DNA of 64,000 bases from contig NZ_CP044231.1 of assembly GCF_008727755.1 (NCBI RefSeq), positions 2,480,001 to 2,544,000 on the forward strand, written 5' to 3'. Source of the DNA: Microbacterium caowuchunii (GTDB lineage: Bacteria > Actinomycetota > Actinomycetes > Actinomycetales > Microbacteriaceae). Both the position numbers and the translations under genes were made by a program. Each line of letters opens with the position of its first letter. Within the stretch, counting starts at the first letter, position 1. Shown here piece by piece: positions 40,421-48,891 of this stretch. The notes under the pieces are model-generated. The model searched no databases, was not told the origin of the DNA, and saw only the letters and a program-made list of their open reading frames with translations.

Positions 40421-40723
40421 GTGAACGCGGATCGTCGGAATCGCCCACCGGCCGGGAGCAACCAGCAGTTCGTGCTGGACGCGCAGACGATCCATCAGCT
40501 GGCGCTCCTGCAGGTCGGCATGGACGCCGGCGAGCCGCTCGCCCAGGCGCAGTACGACCAGCGGTACTTCGTCGCGGTGTCCGAAGACCTGCATGCGGCG
40601 ATGGCGAACGCCGCCGCCATGGATGAGGCCGAGCCGGAGTTCTGGCACGATCCGCAGGCGGACGAGGACTACCAGGCGGCCCTCTTCAACGGTTACGCGG
40701 CATCGGAGGGACGATCTTCCTGA
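40421..40723 (+). CDS. Hypothetical small acidic protein
   Basis: A protein of 100 aa that I do not recognise. It is helical in the middle (LDAQTIHQLALLQVGMDAGE) and acidic at the C-terminus (DEAEPEFWHDPQADEDY). Third codon positions are almost all G or C, which supports coding. The GTG start has only a weak ribosome site. A nested palindromic repeat follows 24 bp after the stop. Confidence 0.65.
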   Translation: MNADRRNRPPAGSNQQFVLDAQTIHQLALLQVGMDAGEPLAQAQYDQRYFVAVSEDLHAAMANAAAMDEAEPEFWHDPQADEDYQAALFNGYAASEGRSS

Positions 40724-40746
40724 TCACCGACCCTCCGCGTCATCTC

Positions 40747-40821
40747 CCCGCGAGACTGCACGCGAACCACGAGACGGACTCCGCCACGCGCAGTCTCGTG
40801 CGCAGCATGCGGTCTCGCGGG
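40747..40821. repeat. Nested palindromic repeat, copy A
   Basis: The outer arms CCCGCGAGAC (40747-40756) and GTCTCGCGGG (40812-40821) pair over 10 bp plus 3 more after a mismatch. The inner arms CACGAGAC (40768-40775) and GTCTCGTG (40793-40800) form a second hairpin. The same element, better preserved, is at 60434-60509. Confidence 0.8.
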
Positions 40822-40830
40822 AACGGCAGC

Positions 40831-41214
40831 TCAGACCCCGTACTCCGACCAGTCCTCCGGGACGTCGTCCCCGTCCGATCGCCGACGGGTGGGGGCGGTG
40901 GTTCCCGGCGGGACCACTGCTTCCGGCCGGGCGAGCCCGTAGCTGCGCAGTCGACGCGACTCCGCACCCAGCCGCGCCACGAGGTCCTCGTCGACGGGGT
41001 CCGGGTGGGGGGACTCCTCCGAATCGGAGATGAGCTGGCTCGCCGGGCCGACCAGCACTTCCGAACGGCCCGGTGAACCGTCGGCGTTGACGGTGGGGAT
41101 GTCGACCGTGGCCGAGGTCCCGGCCTGCGCGAGCGCCTGGGCGTAATCCAGCAGGGCACGCGCGATCTCGGTCCCGGTCAGGATGGCGTCTCCCGCGTAG
41201 TGAATCCTGTCCAT
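40831..41214 (-). CDS. Hypothetical protein downstream of a DUF7882 gene
   Basis: A protein of 127 aa that I do not recognise. The N-terminal half is structured (ILTGTEIARALLDYAQALAQ, ATVDIPTVNADGS, VLVGPASQLI). The C-terminal half is polar and Pro/Arg-rich. It lies 61 bp after the DUF7882 gene on the same strand and is probably co-transcribed. That gap holds an unusual T-run (TTCTTTTTT) and a 6-bp hairpin. GC-ending codons support it as a real gene. Confidence 0.7.
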   Translation of the reverse strand: MDRIHYAGDAILTGTEIARALLDYAQALAQAGTSATVDIPTVNADGSPGRSEVLVGPASQLISDSEESPHPDPVDEDLVARLGAESRRLRSYGLARPEAVVPPGTTAPTRRRSDGDDVPEDWSEYGV

Positions 41215-41275
41215 GATCTAGGTGTACTGCGCGGACCTGCGATCCGCGGTCCCTTCTTTTTTCGCGAGTCTTCGG

Positions 41276-41650
41276 TTATGCACGGGCATGTGCCGATGTC
41301 GAGGCGCCGCGCAAAGCGGGATCCCCGCGACGCCCTTTTGGGAGCGATTCGCCACGGCGGGCCGGTTCCAGGGCGAAGGTGAGTCCGTTCGCGCTGCTGG
41401 CCTCGTGCATCAGCTCGTCGATCCACTCCATGTCCAGGGCCGGCGTGCGGGCACCGGAGAACGCGAAGGTCACCGGGACGGCCGGGTCCACCCAGAGGCT
41501 GCGGGTGCCGACGCCGGTCGGATCCGGCACCTGGAACATGAACGGCTCTCCACGGCGGAGCTTGGTCATGAACACGATCCGGAAGTGTGCGAGGGGCCGG
41601 TCGTCGATGGGGATAGAGAACTCCCCGGTGTTGTAGATGAACCTGCCCAT
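41276..41650 (-). CDS. DUF7882 family protein
   Basis: A protein of 124 aa. GGAGG lies 7 bases before ATG at 41650. The N-terminus MGRFIYNT, then IDDRPLAHFRIV, MTKLRRGEPF, and WIDELMHEASSANGLTF match a Microbacteriaceae family of about 95-125 aa. The family is often mis-annotated as DNA ligase; no ligase motif exists. The biochemical role is unknown. It is followed by a 127-aa partner. The longer frame to 42430 overlaps the SDR gene and is not real. Confidence 0.8.
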   Translation of the reverse strand: MGRFIYNTGEFSIPIDDRPLAHFRIVFMTKLRRGEPFMFQVPDPTGVGTRSLWVDPAVPVTFAFSGARTPALDMEWIDELMHEASSANGLTFALEPARRGESLPKGRRGDPALRGASTSAHARA

Positions 41651-41826
41651 CCCGCTGCCTCCCTGATCCTCGCTACGCGCGCCCTGAGGCGCCCGGTTCC
41701 CGGCGGGTCCGTATCGCGGCGCGGTCACGCTACGGGGATCCGACGACGCAGTGAGAGGGGGTTGACTTCGGCGGTCTCCGCCCAAGCCCGAGGGCGAATG
41801 CGGTGGGCACCCGCCCCGGACGCGGA

Positions 41827-42711
41827 TCAGAGCGGTTTGCCGCCGGTGACCGGAAGCACGGCCCCGGTGACGTAGGCGGCCGCATCCGAAGCCAGATACA
41901 CGTAGGCACCGGCCAGCTCGGCCGGCATCGCCGCCCGTCCGAGGGGGGTGTCCGTTCCGAAGGACTCGATCTTCTCGTCGTCCCAGCCCGTCGCGACGAT
42001 GAGCGGCGTCCACACCGGGCCCGGCGCGACGGCGTTCACCCGGATCCCCTGGGGTCCGAGCTCCTGCGCGAGCGCCTTCACGAAGGCGACCTGCGCCGCC
42101 TTCGTCATCGCGTAGTCGATCAGGCCGGGAGACGGGTCGAAGGCCTGGATGGAGCTGGTCACGATGATGGACGCACCGGCCTCGAGCTTCGGGACGGCCG
42201 CGCGCGCGGTCGCCACGAGGCTGTAGAGGTTCGTACGGAAGACACGGTCCATGTCGTCCAGCGGTAGCTCGGCGAAGTCGGGCCGGTCGGTCTGGTAGCC
42301 GGCGTTGAGCACGAGGATGTCGAGACCGCCCAGCTCCGCCACCGTCTGCTCCACGATGCCTGCGGAGGCCTCCAGGTCCCGCAGGTCCACGGACAGCAGG
42401 AGCGCCCGGCGCCCCGCCTGCTCGATCCACTCCGCGGTCTCGGCCGCATCGGAGTCCTCCTCCGGCATATGCGTGATGGCGACATCCGCGCCCTCCCTGG
42501 CGAAGGCGATGGCGACGGCCCGGCCGATGCCGGAGTCGCCGCCTGTGATGAGTGCGCGTCGGCCCGTCAGCCTGCCGGCGCCGGTGTAGCTGTGTTCGCC
42601 GTGGTCGGGATCGGGGGTCATCTCCTCGACGGTGCCGGGCGACCGCTGCTCCTGCCCGGGAAAACCCCCCTCGGTCGGACTGCGGCGCGGATCGGAGTTC
42701 GTGTCAGACAT
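41827..42711 (-). CDS. Short-chain dehydrogenase/reductase, YghA/YhdF-like
   Basis: A protein of 294 aa with a hydrophilic N-terminal extension of about 45 residues (TPDPDHGEHSYTGAGRL), typical of this subgroup. The Rossmann NAD(P) motif is TGGDSGIGRAVA, then LNAGYQ. The catalytic Ser/Tyr/Lys lie in TSSIQ and Y-A-M-T-K, and APGPVWTPL follows. The family contains glucose-dehydrogenase-like and stress-induced aldehyde reductases. AGGA lies 8 bases before ATG. It is divergent from the haem-oxygenase-like operon; the 174-bp gap shows no clear operator. Confidence 0.92.
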   Translation of the reverse strand: MSDTNSDPRRSPTEGGFPGQEQRSPGTVEEMTPDPDHGEHSYTGAGRLTGRRALITGGDSGIGRAVAIAFAREGADVAITHMPEEDSDAAETAEWIEQAGRRALLLSVDLRDLEASAGIVEQTVAELGGLDILVLNAGYQTDRPDFAELPLDDMDRVFRTNLYSLVATARAAVPKLEAGASIIVTSSIQAFDPSPGLIDYAMTKAAQVAFVKALAQELGPQGIRVNAVAPGPVWTPLIVATGWDDEKIESFGTDTPLGRAAMPAELAGAYVYLASDAAAYVTGAVLPVTGGKPL

Positions 42712-42885
42712 CAGTCGGTCCTTTCGTCCGTGGTCCCCTCCAGCCTCCCCGCTCGGTCCCGGATGCCGAGGGCCCTTGACACGCACACACCCCTCCGCAG
42801 AACACAGCCGCCACTGCGCTACCACCCCGCATCCGTCACCGGCAAGCCCGGGCGGTTCGCTTCCGCGAGACGCCTGAATAGGAGG

Positions 42886-43938
42886 ATGACCGTTCTCGTG
42901 GACCATCCCCCTGCGACGGGAGAACCCGCCTTCTCCTTCCACGACCGTGGCCCCCTCAGCCGCCGCATCATGCGGATGCTCGCCACCTCACATCCCGACG
43001 ACGGACTCGACGTCGTCGCGCACGACGTCCTGGATCTGACGCGGGACGCCGTCCTCGACGACGACGTCCAGCTCAGCCTGTTCCTCCTGTACGGCACGGC
43101 GTACGGTTCCTTCGGCCGCGTCGGCGCGGAGCTGGAATGGGATCCCACCCTGCTGCGCGTCCGCACCCGTCTGGAGGCGGCCTTCGAAGCCGCGGTGCGG
43201 GACCGGGTGGATGCTCCGCCGGCGCCGTCTCCGGTGACCGCGGCCTCCGTCGCCGATGCGCTCTTCGCCCTCACCGCTCCGCAACCGGGACCGGGGCTCG
43301 CCCGCGACGTGGAGAAGACCGCCACGCGGGAGCAGGTGCGAGAGCTCCTCATCCTCCGCAGCATCTACACCCTGCGCGAGGCCGACCCGCACTCGTGGGC
43401 CATCCCGCGCCTGACCGGCCGGCCGAAGGCCGCGCTCGTCGAGATCCAGTCCGATGAGTACGGCGGCGGCCGCCCGGAACGGATGCATTCCGTCATGTAC
43501 GCCGACGCCATGCGCGGCGCAGGACTCGACGACCGCTACGCGCACTACGTGGACCGGGTGCCGGCAGTGACCCTCGCGTCCCAGAACCTCATGTCCATGT
43601 TCGGGATGAACCGCCGCCTCCTGGGTGCGGTCGTCGGCCATCTCGCCGCCTTCGAGATGACCTCCTCGCTGCCCAACCGCCGCTATGCCGATGGCATGCG
43701 CCGGGTCGGGTTCGACGAGACGGTCACCGCCTACTTCGACGAGCACGTGGAGGCGGATGCGGTGCACGAGCAGATCGCCGGACGCGACCTCGCCGGAGGG
43801 CTCGCCGAGCAGCAGCCGGATCTCGTCTCCGACATCGTCTTCGGCGCCGCGGCCTGCCTGCTGATGGATGATCTCGTCGCGGATCACGTGCGGACGGCAT
43901 GGGCGGCCGGACGGAGCGCCCTGCGCACGGAGCGGTGA
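42886..43938 (+). CDS. Iron-containing redox enzyme family protein (haem-oxygenase-like fold, PF14518 type)
   Basis: A protein of 350 aa. The C-terminal half is a haem-oxygenase-like helical bundle with likely metal ligands in ALVEIQSDEYGGGRPERMHS and later in GHLAAFEMTSS and YFDEHVEADAVHEQ. Such proteins (HDO type) bind di-iron and oxidise small molecules. ATG at 42886 directly abuts GGAGG with no spacer, which is unusual; GTG at 42898 is an alternative with a 12-base spacer. The stop overlaps the next start (TGATG). Confidence 0.85.
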   Translation: MTVLVDHPPATGEPAFSFHDRGPLSRRIMRMLATSHPDDGLDVVAHDVLDLTRDAVLDDDVQLSLFLLYGTAYGSFGRVGAELEWDPTLLRVRTRLEAAFEAAVRDRVDAPPAPSPVTAASVADALFALTAPQPGPGLARDVEKTATREQVRELLILRSIYTLREADPHSWAIPRLTGRPKAALVEIQSDEYGGGRPERMHSVMYADAMRGAGLDDRYAHYVDRVPAVTLASQNLMSMFGMNRRLLGAVVGHLAAFEMTSSLPNRRYADGMRRVGFDETVTAYFDEHVEADAVHEQIAGRDLAGGLAEQQPDLVSDIVFGAAACLLMDDLVADHVRTAWAAGRSALRTER

Positions 43939-44945
43939 TGGACGGAAGGCTGGATGCGGAGTACGTCCTGCCGATCCGGCGGGCGCAGTCGGCGGTCGAC
44001 CCGGATCTGCGCGCGTATCTGCACCGACTGTCGGACTGGATCGACGTGACGGTCGTGGACGGGTCCGCGGCGGGCCCCTACGCCGCCCTCGGCACAGCGC
44101 TCAGCGACACCGGGATCCGCCATCTGACCCCGACCGTGCCCGGCCGGAACGGAAAGGCCCGCGGGGCGATGACCGGGATCCTCACCGCCCGGCACACACG
44201 GGTAGTGATCGCCGACGACGACATCCGCTACACGCGGACGACCCTCGAGCGCGTGTGCCGGGAGCTCCGGACGGCGGCGTTCGTGCGGGTGCAGAACCAC
44301 TACGCCCCGCTGACCTGGTGGGCTCGCTGGGACACCGGGCGGATCCTGCTCAACCGGGCGTTCGGCGGCGACTACGGCGGCACGGTCGGTCTGCGCCGGA
44401 GCGTCGCACTGCGGACGGGCGGGTACCGCACCGACGTGCTCTTCGAGAACCTCGAGCTGGAGCGGACCGTGGCCGCCGCCGGCGGCTCCGTCCGCGTTCC
44501 CAGGGACCTGCTCGTCACGCGGCGGCCGCCCACGCTCCGCCACTTCCTCGGTCAACGCGTGCGTCAGGCTTACGACGATCTCGCTCAGCCGGTGCGCTTG
44601 GTGACCGAGGCAGCCATCCTCCCCCTGGTCCTCGCGCTGGCACTGGCGCGACGGCGCCGACCGCTCCTCGGCGCCGTGATCGCCGTGATCCTGGCCATCG
44701 CCTCCCATGGCCGGCGGGTGGATGCGGGGGCCGCCCACTTTCCCGCGGACGGGCCGCTGTGGGCGCTCGGCTGGGTAGGCGAGCGCATGATCACCGTCTG
44801 GCTCGCGCTGTTCGTGCGGCTGCGGGGCGGGGTCCGCTACAGCGGCACACGCCTCCGGGACGCCGCCAGCTCCCCCGCCGCGCTGCGCGCCGGTCTACAC
44901 CGCATCCCCCCACCCGAACCGCAGGAGCCGAGGAGCGCACGATGA
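43938..44945 (+). CDS. Family 2-like glycosyltransferase with C-terminal membrane helices
   Basis: A protein of 335 aa. It has a GT-A fold with the nucleotide/metal motif IADDDIRY (about residue 95), a GGDYGGTVGLRRSV acceptor loop and ENLELERTV. Two or three membrane helices lie at about 215-285. It may glycosylate a lipid or polymer at the membrane; donor and acceptor are unknown. It overlaps both neighbours (TGATG and ATGA), so it is translationally coupled to the redox enzyme and the CDGSH protein. Confidence 0.85.
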   Translation: MDGRLDAEYVLPIRRAQSAVDPDLRAYLHRLSDWIDVTVVDGSAAGPYAALGTALSDTGIRHLTPTVPGRNGKARGAMTGILTARHTRVVIADDDIRYTRTTLERVCRELRTAAFVRVQNHYAPLTWWARWDTGRILLNRAFGGDYGGTVGLRRSVALRTGGYRTDVLFENLELERTVAAAGGSVRVPRDLLVTRRPPTLRHFLGQRVRQAYDDLAQPVRLVTEAAILPLVLALALARRRRPLLGAVIAVILAIASHGRRVDAGAAHFPADGPLWALGWVGERMITVWLALFVRLRGGVRYSGTRLRDAASSPAALRAGLHRIPPPEPQEPRSAR

Positions 44946-45142
44946 CCACCGACGAGGACACGACCATCACGGTGTGCGAGAACGGCCCGCTCCTGGTGCG
45001 CGGGAGGATGGATCTGCGCGATGAGGACGGTCGGCCGATCGTGCCGAACCGGCGGACGGTGGCGCTGTGCCGCTGCGGCGCCTCGGCCATCAAGCCCTGG
45101 TGCGACGGTTCGCACAAGCTCGTCCATCCGCCGGTCGGCTGA
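44942..45142 (+). CDS. CDGSH-type iron-sulfur protein
   Basis: A protein of 66 aa. The [2Fe-2S] motif has C43-x-C45, P52, C54-D-G-S-H58, the 3Cys-1His set of CDGSH proteins. AGGAG lies 6 bases before ATG, which overlaps the preceding stop (ATGA). CDGSH genes often neighbour haem-oxygenase-like iron enzymes in actinobacteria, so it may supply electrons or iron-sulfur clusters to the enzyme at 42886. Confidence 0.93.
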   Translation: MTTDEDTTITVCENGPLLVRGRMDLRDEDGRPIVPNRRTVALCRCGASAIKPWCDGSHKLVHPPVG

Positions 45143-45151
45143 CCGGTCCGT

Positions 45152-45724
45152 TCATCCCCGCCGCGGACGCACCACTCTGCCGAGCAGATAGACCGCGCCG
45201 CCGACGGCGGCGAGCCAGGGGCCGAGTACGAGGATGGGGTCCATCCACGTGTGCCTGCCGTCGATCCGGCCGCGTCCGCGGCGGGAGCCGACCGGGTGAT
45301 TCCCGAACTCGGACAGCACGCCGCTCTCCGTGATCGGGTTGTCGGGGTTGGTGGTGAACAGCGACTTCAGGTGCGCCCCGGCCGAGTCCACACGGTCGCC
45401 GGCGATGAGCAGCAGCCAGTGTGCCGCCCTCCCCTCGCTGAACTTCGCGTAGGCGTACCGGCGGATCGCGCCGGAGACGCCGTGCAGGGGCTGAGCGGTG
45501 CCGTACACGGGCGTGAGCATGCGGTGCTCGATGGAGCGTTCCCGCCGGGGGTCGTCGGGCTGCCGGTCCGGGAAGTCCCAGTGGGCCCCGCTGACCAGAT
45601 CCGTTCGTTCCCGCGGGACGGAGGGTCGCTGGGCGGGGTCGAGGTCCGTGCCCCATCCGGGGATGCGGGCGCGCAACTCGTCGGAGGAGGCTCCGCGGTC
45701 GGGCTTGTCTGCGGTGTAGGGCAT
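45152..45724 (-). CDS. Hypothetical protein with one C-terminal membrane helix
   Basis: A protein of 190 aa that I do not recognise. It has a hydrophilic N-terminal region, a central stretch resembling a short conserved core (LTPVYGTAQPLHGVSGAIRR, AHWLLLIAGDRVD), and one C-terminal helix (VLGPWLAAVGGAVYLLGRVV) followed by RPRRG. ATG at 45724 is favoured because GGAG sits 8 bases upstream within the end of the dehydrogenase gene; GTG at 45733 is possible. It is in an operon with the zinc alcohol dehydrogenase. Confidence 0.78.
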   Translation of the reverse strand: MPYTADKPDRGASSDELRARIPGWGTDLDPAQRPSVPRERTDLVSGAHWDFPDRQPDDPRRERSIEHRMLTPVYGTAQPLHGVSGAIRRYAYAKFSEGRAAHWLLLIAGDRVDSAGAHLKSLFTTNPDNPITESGVLSEFGNHPVGSRRGRGRIDGRHTWMDPILVLGPWLAAVGGAVYLLGRVVRPRRG

Positions 45725-45729
45725 GGTCG

Positions 45730-46878
45730 TCACTCCGTTCCCATGAGGATGGCGGGTTTGATGCAGTCGTCGAGCTTGGCGGAGAAGAGGTGGTACCCCT
45801 CCGCGATGTACTCGAGCGGGATGCGGTGCGAGAGCAGCTCACCGGGGCGGACGTGGCCGGCCTGGATGTGTTCCAGCAGCCGCGGCCACTGGCGCTTGAC
45901 CGGGGCCTGGTTCGAGCGCAGGGTGAGGCCCTTGTTCACGACATCCCCGAACTTGACGGCGGTGTGGATGGGACCGTACGCCCCGAGGACCGATACCGTG
46001 CCGCCTTTCCGGGCGGAGTCGATGGCCCAGTTCAGAGCGACGGGCGACCCACCCTGCAGCTTCAGCTTCGCGCCGGTCACGTGCTGCACGACACTGCCGT
46101 CGGCCTCGGCGCCGACGGCGTCGATGACCACGTCCGCGCCGAGGTACTCGGTCGCCTTCTTCACCGCGACCACGATGTCCTTGTGCTCGGACAGCGCCAG
46201 GGTCTCCGCGAACGCGAAGGTCCGGGCCTTCTCCAGCCGGTAGTCCAGATGGTCGATCACGATGACGCGGCCGGCGCCCATGAACCATGCGGATCGTGCC
46301 GCTGCGAGACCGACGGGTCCCGCTCCGAATACGACGACCGTGTCGCCTTCGGAGATGTCCCCGAGCTGTGCGCCGAAATAGCCGGTCGAGAACGCATCCG
46401 TCAGCATGAGGGCGTCGTCGTCGTCGAGCCAGTCCGGGATGACGGACGGCCCGACGTCGGCGAAGGGCACGCGCACGAACTCCGCCTGACCGCCGTCGTA
46501 ACCGCCGGTGGTGTGGGAGTAGCCGTAGATGCCGCCGGCGGCCGTGGCATTCGGGTTGACGTTGTGACAGTTCGAGTAGAGGCCGCGCGAGCAGAAGAAG
46601 CAGCTTCCGCAGTAGATGTTGAACGGGACCATGACGCGGTCCCCCGGCGAGAGGTTCTGCACCGAGGGGCCGACCTCTTCGACCACGCCGATGATCTCGT
46701 GTCCGAACGTGTGACCGATCCGGGTGTCCGGCATCAGCCCGTGGTAGAGATGCAGGTCCGACCCACAGATGGCGGCCCTGGTGACCCGCACGATCGCGTC
46801 ATTGGGATGCTCGATGGTCGGCTCGGGTTTCTCCTCCACCCGGACCTTGTAGGGACCGCGATACGTCATCGCTCGCAC
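45730..46878 (-). CDS. Zinc-dependent alcohol dehydrogenase (MDR family, formaldehyde-dehydrogenase-like)
   Basis: A protein of 382 aa. Catalytic-zinc ligands lie in ICGSDLH and GHEIIGVVEEVG, and structural-zinc cysteines in YCGSCFFCSRGLYSNC. The NAD fold has VFGAGPVGLAAAR. The layout, with a long insert near 115-145 (GGIYGYSHTTGGYDGGQAE), is that of glutathione-independent formaldehyde dehydrogenase-like MDR enzymes. GTG at 46878 has GGAGG 6 bases upstream, better than ATG at 46869. The substrate is unknown. Confidence 0.92.
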   Translation of the reverse strand: MRAMTYRGPYKVRVEEKPEPTIEHPNDAIVRVTRAAICGSDLHLYHGLMPDTRIGHTFGHEIIGVVEEVGPSVQNLSPGDRVMVPFNIYCGSCFFCSRGLYSNCHNVNPNATAAGGIYGYSHTTGGYDGGQAEFVRVPFADVGPSVIPDWLDDDDALMLTDAFSTGYFGAQLGDISEGDTVVVFGAGPVGLAAARSAWFMGAGRVIVIDHLDYRLEKARTFAFAETLALSEHKDIVVAVKKATEYLGADVVIDAVGAEADGSVVQHVTGAKLKLQGGSPVALNWAIDSARKGGTVSVLGAYGPIHTAVKFGDVVNKGLTLRSNQAPVKRQWPRLLEHIQAGHVRPGELLSHRIPLEYIAEGYHLFSAKLDDCIKPAILMGTE

Positions 46879-47039
46879 AATCTGCCTCCATCTCCTAGGG
46901 GGACGGCCATTGTGTCGGGGCCCCCTGGACGCACGCAGGCCCTTGCGTCCGCGGGGCGGATGTGGTTCGGCGGTAGCAGCGGCGCGCCGGGACGGCAAGC
47001 CTGTCCACGGACGGCCGGTCGAGCGCCGATGGTAGGGGC

Positions 47040-47798
47040 ATGATCCCCTCCACCGACGGCATCACCGTCGTGGCCGACGGCGTCCTCCGGCTCAGCCGCG
47101 CCCATGTGAACTGTTACCTCGTCATCGAACGTGACGAGATCGTCCTGATCGACGGCGGACTCCCCCGGATGTGGCCGCTGCTGCTGCAGGCGCTCGGTGA
47201 GGCGGGGGCGCGTCCGTCGGACATCTCCGCTGTGCTGCTCACGCACGGGCACTTCGATCACGTGGGGATGTGCGACCGGCTGGTGGATGAGCACCACGTC
47301 CCCGTGCACATCCACGAGAAGGACGCGCACCTCGCCCGGCACCCGTACCGCTACGCGCACGAATCGCCCCGGCTCCGTTACCCGTTCCGCTACCCCGCGG
47401 CGATACCGATCCTCGGCAGGATGACCGCCGCGGGCGCGCTGTGGGTCAAGGGCGTGACGGCGCGCCCCGACGTCCGTCCCGGTGCGGCGCTCCCCGGGAT
47501 GACGGGCCTGGTCGCCGTGGGCTCCCCCGGCCACACCTTCGGGCACTGCGGTTTCCTGCTCCCACACCGGGGCATCCTGTTCTCCGGGGACGCCCTCGTG
47601 ACGCTCGACCCCTACACCGGACGCACCGGTCCCCGGCTCGTGGCCCGCGCCGCCACGGCGGACGGCGACGCGGCCCGCCGCTCCCTCTCCGCGCTCGAGG
47701 ACACCCGCGCGCACCTCGTCCTGCCGGGACACGGAGACGCCTACGCCGACGGGGTGGTCGCCGCCGCGCGCGCAGCCCGTGCAGAAGAACTCGCCTGA
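47040..47798 (+). CDS. MBL-fold metallo-hydrolase
   Basis: A protein of 252 aa with the metal-binding motif THGHFDHVG (H-x-H-x-D-H type), a later GHTFGHCG histidine pair, SGDALV, and LPGHGD. It hydrolyses an ester or thioester using two metal ions; the substrate is unknown. ATG at 47040 is 161 bp from the divergent dehydrogenase operon. The gap contains a small GGACGCA/TGCGTCC hairpin and otherwise nothing I can name. Confidence 0.9.
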   Translation: MIPSTDGITVVADGVLRLSRAHVNCYLVIERDEIVLIDGGLPRMWPLLLQALGEAGARPSDISAVLLTHGHFDHVGMCDRLVDEHHVPVHIHEKDAHLARHPYRYAHESPRLRYPFRYPAAIPILGRMTAAGALWVKGVTARPDVRPGAALPGMTGLVAVGSPGHTFGHCGFLLPHRGILFSGDALVTLDPYTGRTGPRLVARAATADGDAARRSLSALEDTRAHLVLPGHGDAYADGVVAAARAARAEELA

Positions 47799-47847
47799 GC
47801 GGGGCCACTTCGGACTTCACCGGACCGTCCCGCGAGCGGAGCGGCCG

Positions 47848-48891
47848 TCAGGCCACGCGCGTCCCCGGCGGTAGCGTCCGGGCCGGTGTGCGGGTCCGCG
47901 CCCACCCGCCCCACAGCAGTCCGCCCGCCACGACTAGCTGTACGGCCAGGCCGACGAACCAGCTCGGCGCGAGGCCCTCGGTGGCCTCCCGGGTGCTGTC
48001 GCTGTCCGGAGTCGTCGTCAGGCAACCGTCCCACCAGGTGTCGGTCTCCGGCGGGATCTGCGCGTATCGCACGGCCGATGCGATCTGGCCGAAGAGATCG
48101 ATCGGGTAACCGTACCGGTCATACGTGGTGGGCGTCGCATCCGCGACGATGACGAAGGGGTTCGCGGCGAGCACCCACCAGACGCGGTCGAACCGCGGGA
48201 CCTCGCTGGTCTGCGTCTCCCAGTCGGTGCAGCCGAGCTCGCGACCGTCCCCGGTGTACTCCACGTAACGGCTGTGCGTCGTCGTCTCGGACCGGGTCGC
48301 ACCGCCGCCGAGCCCGAAGACGATCAGCGTGCCGATCACGAAGGCCGCCACGACGAGATACGTGGCGGCGATCGAGAACAGCGGGCGGGCGATCAGCGCG
48401 CTCAGCCCCACACCGATGGCGGAGAACACGCCGATCTCCGCGATGAGCACCGCGAGCGGGACGAGGAGTCCGGCAGGCGTCACACCCCCCGCGACCGTCG
48501 CGACGATGAGGAACGGCACGGCGACGGCCACGAAGGCCAACCCGGAGATCCAGGCGGCCAGGAGCTTTCCGACGATGATCTCCCCGGTCGTCGCGAGCGT
48601 GACCTGCACCGGAGCGAGGGTGGCCTGCTCGCGGTCCCCATTCACGGAGTTCCCGGCGAGGGTCGGCGAGACGAGGACGACCAGCAGGAGCACCACGTAG
48701 ACGATGACCGAGTAGATGGCGCTGCCCGCGCCGTTCGACCAGCCGCTGAACCCGCTGAACGCGAGGAAGGACAGTGCGGTGACGCCGACGAGGATCGCCG
48801 CGAACACCCCGAGGAGCACGTACCAGGCGACCGAACGCACCCGCTGCATCAGCTCCAGCGTCACGATGGTCCACAGCCGCGAGGAGTTCAT
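47848..48891 (-). CDS. ABC-2 type transporter permease
   Basis: A protein of 347 aa with six membrane helices: one near 15-40, a group at 60-230, and a last one at 310-335. A large extracellular loop at 215-305 holds two cysteines. The segment NSVNGDREQATLAPVQVT is typical of ABC-2 permeases. ATG at 48891 overlaps the stop of the ATPase gene (ATGA). With it the protein forms an exporter whose substrate is unknown. Confidence 0.9.
   Translation of the reverse strand: MNSSRLWTIVTLELMQRVRSVAWYVLLGVFAAILVGVTALSFLAFSGFSGWSNGAGSAIYSVIVYVVLLLVVLVSPTLAGNSVNGDREQATLAPVQVTLATTGEIIVGKLLAAWISGLAFVAVAVPFLIVATVAGGVTPAGLLVPLAVLIAEIGVFSAIGVGLSALIARPLFSIAATYLVVAAFVIGTLIVFGLGGGATRSETTTHSRYVEYTGDGRELGCTDWETQTSEVPRFDRVWWVLAANPFVIVADATPTTYDRYGYPIDLFGQIASAVRYAQIPPETDTWWDGCLTTTPDSDSTREATEGLAPSWFVGLAVQLVVAGGLLWGGWARTRTPARTLPPGTRVA

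Noticed and set aside
41276..41650. DNA ligase function for the DUF7882 protein
   Set aside because: No nucleotidyltransferase lysine motif or OB domain is present; the label would be an annotation artefact.
42776..42804. Promoter with TTGACA for the haem-oxygenase-like operon
   Set aside because: The -35-like TTGACA has no acceptable -10 hexamer at 16-18 bases.
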